Both the position numbers and the translations under genes were made by a program. Below, piece by piece: positions 1 through 5,440 of a stretch of DNA of 6,387 bases. This DNA comes from Candidatus Hecatellales archaeon (lineage in GTDB: Archaea; Thermoproteota; Bathyarchaeia; Hecatellales; Hecatellaceae), in assembly GCA_003662515.1 (NCBI GenBank), contig QMYF01000034.1, forward strand, positions 1 to 6,387, given 5' to 3'. Each line of letters starts with the position of its first letter. The first letter of the stretch is position 1. The notes beneath the pieces were generated by a model. That model was not told where the DNA came from. It ran no database searches and saw only the letters and a program-made list of their open reading frames with translations.

Positions 1-567
1 ACTTATGGCTCCCCCCAATACAGGTTTCCTTCTAGGGGAAGCCTTTACCCCCGCATGGTTAAATGGGCTGTGGAGAAGGTTAAAGAGGGGAAGATCCCCG
101 TTTTCCATGTTTATCCTGTGGGGAAGGCTCAGGAAATCGTCAGAATGTTGAACGAGTATACTGACCTTCAGGTTTACGTTCACCCCAAGATTGCGAAGGT
201 TAACAGCGCCCATGAAAGTTTAGGCTTCAAGCTGGATGCCGAACCTTTGAAAGGTAAACCTAAGCCTGGAAGCTGCGTGCTGGTTCAGCCTAGAAGCCTT
301 CTCGGCTACCTCAACCTTGAGAAGGTTTCCCCCGCGGTGGCTACAGGCTGGGCTGTCCGCTATCGGTGGATGGGTGTGGAGGCTTTCCCCCTAAGCAATC
401 ACGCCGACTTCCCCCAGCTTCTAAGCTACGTTAAACAGGTTAAGCCGAGGAAGGTTTACACCTGCTACGGCTTCTCCGACATGCTTGCTTCAGCACTGAA
501 AACCAAGTTAGGTTTGAAGGCTGAGCCTCTTCCCGCCGGAAACCCTCCACAACTAATAAAGCTTTAA
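1..567 (+). CDS. beta-CASP metallo-beta-lactamase nuclease, C-terminal part (5' truncated by window)
   Basis: The frame is open from base 1 to the TAA at 565-567, giving 188 visible residues; the N-terminus, with the metal-binding HxHxDH motif, lies outside the window. The visible part starts TYGSPQYRFPSR, typical of the sequence just after beta-CASP motif A. Then come a beta-CASP segment (PVFHVYPVGKAQE), the ATGWAVRYRW stretch, motif B in LSNHADF (His134 of the visible part), and a final strand VYTCYGF. This pattern resembles the archaeal COG1236 / ligase-associated exonuclease group of Zn-dependent nucleases acting on RNA or DNA. In CPSF73-type enzymes a motif C His lies 22 residues after the motif B His; here that exact position is Tyr156. 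ATG 55 is internal, because the conserved TYG segment lies before it. The gene runs in the same direction as argH and may be co-transcribed with it. The family is secure; whether the substrate is DNA or RNA is not. Confidence 0.85.
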   Translation, partial: TYGSPQYRFPSRGSLYPRMVKWAVEKVKEGKIPVFHVYPVGKAQEIVRMLNEYTDLQVYVHPKIAKVNSAHESLGFKLDAEPLKGKPKPGSCVLVQPRSLLGYLNLEKVSPAVATGWAVRYRWMGVEAFPLSNHADFPQLLSYVKQVKPRKVYTCYGFSDMLASALKTKLGLKAEPLPAGNPPQLIKL

Positions 568-580
568 GGTTTAACTGTTC

Positions 581-595
581 GAGGTTTGATGGAGG
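581..595 (+). promoter_or_regulatory. ribosome binding site(s) before argH
   Basis: Two Shine-Dalgarno-like words precede the ATG at 596. GAGGT at 581-585 ends 10 bases upstream, a workable spacing. GGAGG at 591-595 touches the ATG and is too close to act normally. The in-frame stop TGA at 587-589 rules out any more upstream start, so 596 is the longest possible start. Confidence 0.5.
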
Positions 596-2107
596 ATGAG
601 TGGAGAGGTAGGTGAAGGAGGAATATACCGTTCAAGGCTTGGAAAACCCATGGAAAGGGAAGCCGCCCAATATTTATCCTCCCTCCTAGAGGATGTGGAG
701 ATCTTCGAGGAAGACATCGACGGGACGGAAGCCCACGTAATCATGCTTCAGGAGCAGGGAATCATAACCCGCAGCGATGCTGGCAAAATTTTGAGGACGC
801 TTGAGGAGTTGCGTGAAGAGTGGAGGCAGGGCAAAATTAAACTTGACCCTGAAAAGTTTGAGGATGTCCACGAGCTTATTGAGGCTTACGTGGTTGGGCG
901 GCTGGGCCTCCAGATAGGGGGGAAAATGCATACAGGCCGGTCGCGGAACGATCAGGTGGCCTTAGACATCCGGCTTAGGCTTAGAAGGCGGATTTTAAAC
1001 CTTTGGGGTGAGGTTTTAAGGCTGGCTGAAGCTTTAAGGCTGAAGGCTTCTGAGGAGAAGAAAACCCTCATGGTTCTTTACACGCATACTCAGCATGCCC
1101 AGATAGGCTTCCTCTCCCACTATTTAATCTCCTACGCGGAGCATCTGTTGAGGGATGCTGAACGTCTGGAAGCTTGCTACCGTCATGTGAATCTTTCGCC
1201 TCTAGGGGCTTCAGCCATTGGCGGTTCAACTCTTCCCTTAGATAGGCTGAAGGTTGCAGAATTGCTGGGCTTTGAAGGGCTGGTTGAAAACTCTATTGAC
1301 GCTGTGAGCAGCCGGGACTTCCTTTTAGAGGCTGCCTGCCAAGCAGCCATCCTCATGGTCCACCTGAGCAGGATGGCTGAAGACCTTGTTTTATGGTCTT
1401 CTAGCGAGTTTGGCTACGTGGAGCTTCCCGACGAGTTTGCCTCCCCCTCCAGCATCATGCCCCAAAAGAAGAATCCCTGTGTTCTGGAGTTGGTTAGAAG
1501 TAGGGCTGGAAGAGTTTGCGGCCTGCTGGCAGGGCTCCTAGCCTCAATCAAATCGGTTCCCACAGGATACAGCAGGGACCTTCAAGACGTTAAGCCTCCC
1601 CTCTGGGAAATCTTCAACCTCACGGAGTCCACGGTTAAAATTTTCAGCAGCCTTGTAGAAGGCTTGAAGTTTAACAGGGAAAGACTCGGCGAGAACGCTT
1701 TGAAAAGCTATGCTTCAGCCCTAGATTTGGCTGAGGCTCTTATAAAGGAGGCGGGCCTATCGCTGAGGGAGGCTCACCGCGTAGTCGGGGAAATGGTTAG
1801 ACTATGCTTGGCGAAAGGTTTAACCCTTCAGGAAGCCGGCCTCCCACTGCTTGAAAAAGCTTCAGAGAAAACCTTGGGAAGAAAGGTTTCCCTCTCCCTG
1901 AAAACTTTTAGGGAGGCTGTAAACCCGGCTTCTTCACCTATGCGCAGGGCTACATTGGGCTCTCCTTCCCCAAGGGAAACCTTAAGAATGCTCAAACGTT
2001 TGAGGGATGAAATTAGAAGTTCGGAAAGGATGCTTAGACTTAAGCTTAGAAATCTGGAGAAGGCTGAAAGGAAACTTAGGAATAAGGTTTACAAACTTAT
2101 ATCTTGA
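596..2107 (+). CDS. argH: argininosuccinate lyase
   Basis: Cytosolic enzyme of the last arginine-biosynthesis step, splitting argininosuccinate into arginine and fumarate. It belongs to the fumarase/aspartase superfamily. Visible marks in order: YRSRL (residues 11-15) at the N-terminus; HTGRSRNDQ (112-120), a substrate-binding block; YTHTQ (162-166) with the family's catalytic His at 164; NSIDAVSSRDF before the third block; and the flexible signature loop SSIMPQKKNP (285-294), carrying the serine and the Lys/Asn that contact substrate. At 503 residues it is longer than the roughly 450-470 of bacterial enzymes. The excess is mainly a basic, probably helical tail (about residues 470-503). The residue before the loop's SS is Pro, where most enzymes have Gly. 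It starts 28 bases after the nuclease gene and lies 73 bases before argG. The order argH-argG is the reverse of the common argGH. Identification is very secure. Confidence 0.96.
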   Translation: MSGEVGEGGIYRSRLGKPMEREAAQYLSSLLEDVEIFEEDIDGTEAHVIMLQEQGIITRSDAGKILRTLEELREEWRQGKIKLDPEKFEDVHELIEAYVVGRLGLQIGGKMHTGRSRNDQVALDIRLRLRRRILNLWGEVLRLAEALRLKASEEKKTLMVLYTHTQHAQIGFLSHYLISYAEHLLRDAERLEACYRHVNLSPLGASAIGGSTLPLDRLKVAELLGFEGLVENSIDAVSSRDFLLEAACQAAILMVHLSRMAEDLVLWSSSEFGYVELPDEFASPSSIMPQKKNPCVLELVRSRAGRVCGLLAGLLASIKSVPTGYSRDLQDVKPPLWEIFNLTESTVKIFSSLVEGLKFNRERLGENALKSYASALDLAEALIKEAGLSLREAHRVVGEMVRLCLAKGLTLQEAGLPLLEKASEKTLGRKVSLSLKTFREAVNPASSPMRRATLGSPSPRETLRMLKRLRDEIRSSERMLRLKLRNLEKAERKLRNKVYKLIS

Positions 2108-2131
2108 AGGCTTCCTCTGGAAAACTAATCA

Positions 2132-2139
2132 TTTAAATA
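2132..2139 (+). promoter_or_regulatory. archaeal TATA box for argG
   Basis: TTTAAATA closely matches the archaeal TATA consensus. Its centre is about 45 bases before the argG ATG at 2181. Transcription would be expected to start about 25-27 bases downstream, near 2160-2163, leaving a leader of about 20 bases with room for the Shine-Dalgarno site. The start site itself is inferred. This suggests that argG can be transcribed independently of argH. Confidence 0.6.
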
Positions 2140-2160
2140 CTTTTTAAAAGCTTCAAAAAG
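2140..2160. repeat. small inverted repeat CTTTTT/AAAAAG in argG promoter
   Basis: Perfect 6-base arms at 2140-2145 and 2155-2160 flank a 9-base spacer, between the TATA box and the expected start of transcription. It could be an operator half-site pair, or the T-run could end argH transcripts. In such AT-rich DNA it could also be chance. Confidence 0.3.
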
Positions 2161-2167
2161 ATAAGCT

Positions 2168-2172
2168 GGAGG
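2168..2172 (+). promoter_or_regulatory. ribosome binding site of argG
   Basis: GGAGG ends 8 bases before the ATG at 2181, an ideal spacing, and fixes the argG start. Confidence 0.75.
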
Positions 2173-2180
2173 CCGAAATC

Positions 2181-3374
2181 ATGGCTTCAGCTGACAGAGG
2201 TAAGGTGGTTCTCGCCTATTCAGGAGGCTTAGACTCCACCCTGCTCATCATACTTCTGAGAGAACACTACGGCTTCAAGGAGGTTATTCCGGTGCTGCTC
2301 GACGTAGGCCAGGGTGAAGAGGAAATTAGGCTGGCTATGGAAAGGGCGGAGAAACTGGGCGTAGAAGTCCGCTTTATCGACGCCAAAAAGGAGTTTGTGG
2401 AAAACTATATTCACCGGTGTATTAAGGCGAACGGAAGCTATGAAGGCTATCCTGTCGGAACCTCTATGAGCAGGGTTCTCATAGCCTTGAAGGTGGCTGA
2501 GGTGGCTAGGGAGGTTGGAGCTACAGCAGTAGCTCACGGCTGTACAGGTAAAGGCAACGACCAGTTCAGGATGGAGGCAGCCTTCAAGTATGCTGCCCCA
2601 GACCTTGAAGTTGTTGCTCCCGTGAGGGAGCTTAACCTCACCCGAACCCAAGAAGAGGAAATGCTGAAAAGCAAGGGGATTGAGCCTAAGAGGGCTAGAG
2701 GCAAAATCGGCGGAGACGTGAACATGTGGTCGCACTCCATTGGAAGCGGCCAGTTCGAAGATTTGGTTACCCCATGCCCTGAGGAAGAATACTATTGGGT
2801 TAAGCCTTTAAGGGAGGTTCCAGACAAACCCCGCGAGGTAACCATTACCTTCAAAGAGGGAATTCCGGTAGATGTAGATGGGATAACAGACCCCGTCGAA
2901 ATGATTTTCTATCTTAACAGGGTTGGAGGCGAATACGGCGTAGGGAAAATAGACATTCTCGAAGATGGAATCATAGGTTTCAAGTCCAGAGAAATCTATG
3001 AGGCTCCAGCAGCCACCATTCTCCTTCAAACCCACGCCGACCTAGAACATTTAACTTTAACCAAGGAGCAGCTGCGGCTTAAACGGGAAATCGACAGGCT
3101 TTGGGCAGACATGGTTTACCATGGCCTATGGCTCCATCCGCTGCGTAAAGACTTGGATGCCTTTATTGATTCCACCCAGAAATGGGTGAGCGGAAAGATA
3201 ACTGTGCGCCTCCAGAAGGGAAACTTCGAAATCGTGCGCAGAGAATCAGAGTTCTCCCTCTTCGCGCCGGAGATTAGGGGCTTAAGAGCTAAAGGCTTCG
3301 ACCAGAGAGACGCTACGGGAGCCGTGAGAATCTTCACTTTACCCTTCCAACTATACAGTAAAAAGGGTAGGTAA
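2181..3374 (+). CDS. argG: argininosuccinate synthase
   Basis: Joins citrulline and aspartate with ATP to give argininosuccinate (plus AMP and PPi), the substrate of the ArgH encoded just upstream. The N-terminal PP-loop ATP pyrophosphatase motif AYSGGLDST spans residues 12-20. The signature HGCTGKGNDQFR (119-130) carries the residues that bind aspartate and citrulline. The C-terminal synthetase/multimerisation region includes the YEAPAA segment and the FIDSTQKWVSGKITVRL block typical of the family. Its 397 residues are the normal family length. The start has a strong Shine-Dalgarno site and a TATA box. The loop at residues 181-194 reads NMWSHSIGSGQFED, where many ArgG proteins have NLWGRSIEGG. 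The Ser aligned with the citrulline contact is kept (Ser186), but the Glu after it is Gly. The gene converges on the DUF59 gene with a 21-base gap. Identification is very secure. Confidence 0.96.
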   Translation: MASADRGKVVLAYSGGLDSTLLIILLREHYGFKEVIPVLLDVGQGEEEIRLAMERAEKLGVEVRFIDAKKEFVENYIHRCIKANGSYEGYPVGTSMSRVLIALKVAEVAREVGATAVAHGCTGKGNDQFRMEAAFKYAAPDLEVVAPVRELNLTRTQEEEMLKSKGIEPKRARGKIGGDVNMWSHSIGSGQFEDLVTPCPEEEYYWVKPLREVPDKPREVTITFKEGIPVDVDGITDPVEMIFYLNRVGGEYGVGKIDILEDGIIGFKSREIYEAPAATILLQTHADLEHLTLTKEQLRLKREIDRLWADMVYHGLWLHPLRKDLDAFIDSTQKWVSGKITVRLQKGNFEIVRRESEFSLFAPEIRGLRAKGFDQRDATGAVRIFTLPFQLYSKKGR

Positions 3375-3380
3375 AAGGCG

Positions 3381-3397
3381 TCTTTCCCTCTTTTTCT
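3381..3397 (+). terminator. T-rich candidate terminator for argG
   Basis: Directly after the argG stop is a pyrimidine tract with 11 T in 17 bases, including a run of five (3391-3395), and no hairpin. Archaeal RNA polymerase commonly terminates on such oligo-T tracts. Its end overlaps the stop codon of the convergent gene. Confidence 0.4.
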
Positions 3398-3683
3398 ACA
3401 TTTCCTCCACATACTTGTTTATCATGTCTGCCATCATGTGGTTTCTGAGGGTGACCTTAACGTTTTGAACGCCTTCCATGGATTTGATTTTCTGTTTAAT
3501 GTCGCGGGCTATGGTTAAGGCGAATACGGGGGGACAGAAGGGAGCCGTCAAATGGAAAACCACTTCAATGTTTCCGTTTTCGATTTTCACCTCGTCGATG
3601 AGCCCCATCTCAACGATGGAAATCCCTATTTCAGGGTCTATAACCTCTGACAGCTTCTCCATGATTTGCTCCTTTGAAACCAT
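3396..3683 (-). CDS. MIP18/DUF59 family protein, iron-sulfur cluster assembly (SufT-like)
   Basis: A compact 95-residue protein made of a single MIP18 (DUF59) domain. Visible family marks are DPEIG (residues 16-20), IVEMGLID (23-30), the LTAPFCPP segment with the conserved Cys at 50, and the C-terminal GVQNVKVTL (71-79). Relatives include SufT, the C-terminal-less PaaD-like proteins and eukaryotic Cia2, which help assemble or deliver Fe-S clusters, often with an ApbC/Mrp-type ATPase. No such partner is in the window, so the exact role is inferred. The start at 3683 is supported by GGGGAG on the minus strand 8 bases upstream. The stop is TAG. The gene is divergent from the methyltransferase gene and convergent with argG, so it is probably transcribed alone. 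No signal peptide or membrane segment is seen; it is likely cytosolic. Confidence 0.9.
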   Translation of the reverse strand: MVSKEQIMEKLSEVIDPEIGISIVEMGLIDEVKIENGNIEVVFHLTAPFCPPVFALTIARDIKQKIKSMEGVQNVKVTLRNHMMADMINKYVEEM

Positions 3684-3690
3684 GTTAAAT

Positions 3691-3697
3691 TCTCCCC
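3691..3697 (-). promoter_or_regulatory. ribosome binding site of the DUF59 gene
   Basis: On the minus strand this reads GGGGAGA. The GGGGAG core lies 8 bases before the ATG (3681-3683), which supports that start. Confidence 0.6.
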
Positions 3698-3713
3698 TTA
3701 AAGTTTAAGCTTA
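3697..3713. repeat. overlapping palindromes in the DUF59 leader
   Basis: CTTAAA-G-TTTAAG (3697-3709) is a perfect inverted repeat with a one-base spacer. It overlaps a second perfect palindrome, TAAGCTTA (3706-3713). The cluster begins at the Shine-Dalgarno site of the DUF59 gene, on the expected transcript leader. This would suit an operator for a dimeric repressor, but the function is inferred and AT-rich chance symmetry cannot be excluded. Confidence 0.4.
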
Positions 3714-3732
3714 CCATTGTGGTAGAGCCTCC

Positions 3733-3742
3733 ATTAAATAAA
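3733..3742. promoter_or_regulatory. AT-rich candidate TATA region shared by divergent genes
   Basis: ATTAAATAAA sits almost midway in the 112-base divergent gap, about 55 bases from both start codons (3683 on the minus strand, 3796 on the plus strand). Read either way it resembles a TATA box: TTAAATAA on plus, TTTATTTAA on minus. Starts about 26 bases away would give leaders of roughly 30 bases in both directions. A second AT-rich palindrome, CTTTAAAG, lies at 3751-3758. The rest of the gap shows no tRNA or small gene. Confidence 0.4.
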
Positions 3743-3780
3743 AGCCTTATCTTTAAAGAAGCCTCAAAAAGGGCATTGTA

Positions 3781-3784
3781 GGAG
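3781..3784 (+). promoter_or_regulatory. weak ribosome binding site of the methyltransferase gene
   Basis: GGAG ends 11 bases before the ATG at 3796, separated from it by a G/C-rich stretch. The spacing is longer than at argG. GTG at 3799 is the next in-frame codon and could also initiate, which would remove only one residue. Confidence 0.4.
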
Positions 3785-3795
3785 CCCCGGGGGCA

Positions 3796-4962
3796 ATGGT
3801 GTTTTTTCAGACAGAGCTTGAAGCCTCCCTTAGAAGCCTACTAGAAAAGGTTTACGGCGGAGCCTTGCCGAGGGTTTTAGAGGCAATGGCTAAGCCTCCA
3901 ACCCGCTACTATCTTCGAGCCAACACCCTTAAGATTTCACCGGAAGAACTAGTGGAGAGGCTTGAAAGGAAAGGTTTGAAGGCTTCCCAACATCCACAGC
4001 TTAAAGAGGCTCTGTCTCTTCCTTTGGAAGGTCCGAACCCTGTTCCGGAGTACCCCTTGAAAGTGGTGGTGGACAAGTTTACAGCGGAATCCGTTATGGT
4101 GGGAGCCCACGTTTACGCCCCTGGAGTTTCCTCAATGAAGGGGGTGAGAAAAGGCGATATGGTCACTATTTTAAGCCCTAAAGGCCATGTGGTTGGCTCC
4201 GGAATAGCCGAAATGGATGAAGCTGAAGTTTTACTGTCCAAGCAGGGTTTGGCAGTTAAAATTACTGATCCGCTTTACCGGGCTCCAAGCCTCCGCGAAA
4301 CGGAGGAATACCGTAAAGGCTTTTTCTACTTGCAGTCTCTCCCCTCCATGGTAACTGTCAGGGTTTTGGAGCCCAAGCCCGGCGAAACCATTGTAGACTT
4401 AAACTGTGCTCCGGGAGGGAAGCTTTCCCACATCTACCAGCTTACCGGTGGAGGAGCAGCCATTTACGGGTTTGACCGTAGCCCCAGAAAGATCCGTTTA
4501 ACCGCTCGAACCTTGGAGAGGCTGGGCTACCGCGGCGTGAAACTTATTGCCGCCGACTCGAGATACGTTGATTTAGACTATCCCGAGATTAAAGCTGACA
4601 GGGTGCTTGTAGACCCTCCATGCAGCGCCCTAGGTGTAACGCCTAAACTCTACGACTGGAAGACAGCTGAAGACGTGAAATCTCTCGCAAACTATCAGAG
4701 GCAGTTCCTTAAAGTGGCAGCTAAAATCGTGAAGCCTGGAGGCATAGTTGTCTACAGTGTTTGCACCATGACGCTGGAGGAATGTGAGGAAAACGCTCGG
4801 TTTGCCGTAGAAAAGTGTGGGTTGAAACCTGAGCCTCAACCCTTCCACCTAGCCTCAACAGGCTTACCCATTTTCGCTGAAGCTGAGCTTTTCCAACGTT
4901 TCCACCCTCACATTCACGGGTTCGGATATTTTATAGCTAGGTTCAGGAAACCTTCTAGCTGA
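3796..4962 (+). CDS. NSUN6-like tRNA (cytosine-5-)-methyltransferase with embedded PUA domain
   Basis: A 388-residue RsmB/NOP2/Sun-family RNA m5C methyltransferase. Domain order: N-terminal RNA-binding part with RANTLKISPEELVERL (about residues 42-57); PUA-like domain (about 89-157, from KVVVDKFTAES to the AVKITDPLY strand); then a Rossmann methyltransferase domain. SAM motif I is VDLNCAPGGK (200-209). Motif IV is DPPCSALG with Cys276, and motif VI is YSVCTM with Cys323; in this family the motif VI Cys attacks the cytosine and the motif IV Cys helps release the product. A PUA domain inserted before the catalytic domain is the layout of human NSUN6 and its archaeal homologues, known to methylate C72 in the tRNA acceptor stem. 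That target is therefore likely but inferred. Motif I has NCAPGGK where CAAPGGK is usual. The gene is divergent from DUF59 and is followed after 10 bases by moaE, suggesting one transcript. Confidence 0.92.
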   Translation: MVFFQTELEASLRSLLEKVYGGALPRVLEAMAKPPTRYYLRANTLKISPEELVERLERKGLKASQHPQLKEALSLPLEGPNPVPEYPLKVVVDKFTAESVMVGAHVYAPGVSSMKGVRKGDMVTILSPKGHVVGSGIAEMDEAEVLLSKQGLAVKITDPLYRAPSLRETEEYRKGFFYLQSLPSMVTVRVLEPKPGETIVDLNCAPGGKLSHIYQLTGGGAAIYGFDRSPRKIRLTARTLERLGYRGVKLIAADSRYVDLDYPEIKADRVLVDPPCSALGVTPKLYDWKTAEDVKSLANYQRQFLKVAAKIVKPGGIVVYSVCTMTLEECEENARFAVEKCGLKPEPQPFHLASTGLPIFAEAELFQRFHPHIHGFGYFIARFRKPSS

Positions 4963-4967
4963 GGGGT
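4961..4967 (+). promoter_or_regulatory. ribosome binding site of moaE overlapping upstream stop codon
   Basis: GAGGGGT begins inside the TGA stop (4960-4962) of the methyltransferase gene. Its GAGG core ends 8 bases before a TTG at 4973. It decides the TTG start, since no in-frame ATG lies near, and it implies translational coupling of the two genes. Confidence 0.65.
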
Positions 4968-4972
4968 TAAGC

Positions 4973-5440
4973 TTGAAGGGTGAGGTAGCCATCCTACGTA
5001 AGGGCGAAACTTCAGCCCTCCAGGTTCTTGAAAACCTGCTCGAGAAAGCTAAACGTGAAGGTGAAGCTGGAGCTGTGGCTGTCTTTATAGGTTTAGTGAG
5101 AGGCTTCACGTCGAAGGGTGAACCCGTGGAAGGTTTAAGCTATGAGGCTTACGAGGAGGTTGCCATTCCCGCCTTGCAGCGAATCAGAAGCGAAGCGTTA
5201 TCCAAGCCTGGAATAGTTGAAGTTTTCATTTACCATGTGGTGGACGACCTAAAGGTTGGAGACGAGATAGTCTATGTGGCTGTGGCTGGAAAACATCGAA
5301 AAGAAACCTTTCAAACTTTAACGGAACTCGTGGAAAAAGTGAAGTTTGAGGTTCCCATTTTTAAGAAGGAGAAACTTAAAAACGGAAGGGCCTACTGGGT
5401 AAGCGAGGTGGAAGCTGAGAAAGGGAAAGAAAAAGTTTAA
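4973..5440 (+). CDS. moaE: molybdopterin synthase catalytic subunit MoaE
   Basis: With the sulfur carrier MoaD (not in this window), MoaE inserts the dithiolene sulfurs into cyclic pyranopterin monophosphate to give molybdopterin, the base of Mo and W cofactors. The 155-residue protein shows the whole family pattern: GAVAVFIGLVRG with Arg43, LSYEAYEEVAIPAL, GDEIVYVAVAGKHR with His108-Arg109, and KFEVPIFKKE with Lys124 and Lys131. These correspond to E. coli Arg39, His103-Arg104, Lys119 and Lys126, and the seven-residue Lys spacing is preserved, so it should be active. The Trp of the usual P-x-W-K-K/R-E motif is Phe130. The start codon is TTG, supported by a well-spaced Shine-Dalgarno site overlapping the previous stop. 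The C-terminal EKGKEKV tail is charged and short. The stop TAA overlaps that of the convergent gene. In archaea the product may serve tungsten enzymes as well as molybdenum ones. Confidence 0.93.
   Translation: MKGEVAILRKGETSALQVLENLLEKAKREGEAGAVAVFIGLVRGFTSKGEPVEGLSYEAYEEVAIPALQRIRSEALSKPGIVEVFIYHVVDDLKVGDEIVYVAVAGKHRKETFQTLTELVEKVKFEVPIFKKEKLKNGRAYWVSEVEAEKGKEKV

Noticed and set aside
55..57. ATG as the start of the first gene
   Set aside because: The same frame is open back to base 1 and the upstream codons read TYGSPQYRFPSR, a conserved part of the beta-CASP family, so this ATG is internal and the gene is cut by the window edge.
616..621. AGGAGG inside argH as the true ribosome site for a later start
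   Set aside because: The next in-frame ATG (650) is 28 bases away and would remove the conserved YRSRL block, so the word is simply part of Gly-Glu-Gly-Gly coding sequence.
2229..2735. 168-codon open frame on the minus strand within argG
   Set aside because: It lies wholly antisense to a strongly conserved gene, shows no recognisable domain, and has no separate promoter or ribosome site that I could support.
3351..3398. Possible pyrrolysine read-through of the DUF59 TAG stop
   Set aside because: Read-through would add only 14 codons before the next TAG, a basic tail with no family conservation, and the domain is already complete at the first stop.
3478..3708. 76-codon plus-strand open frame opposite the DUF59 gene
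   Set aside because: It is the antisense shadow of the DUF59 gene, whose minus-strand product shows clear family motifs; the plus-strand translation has none.
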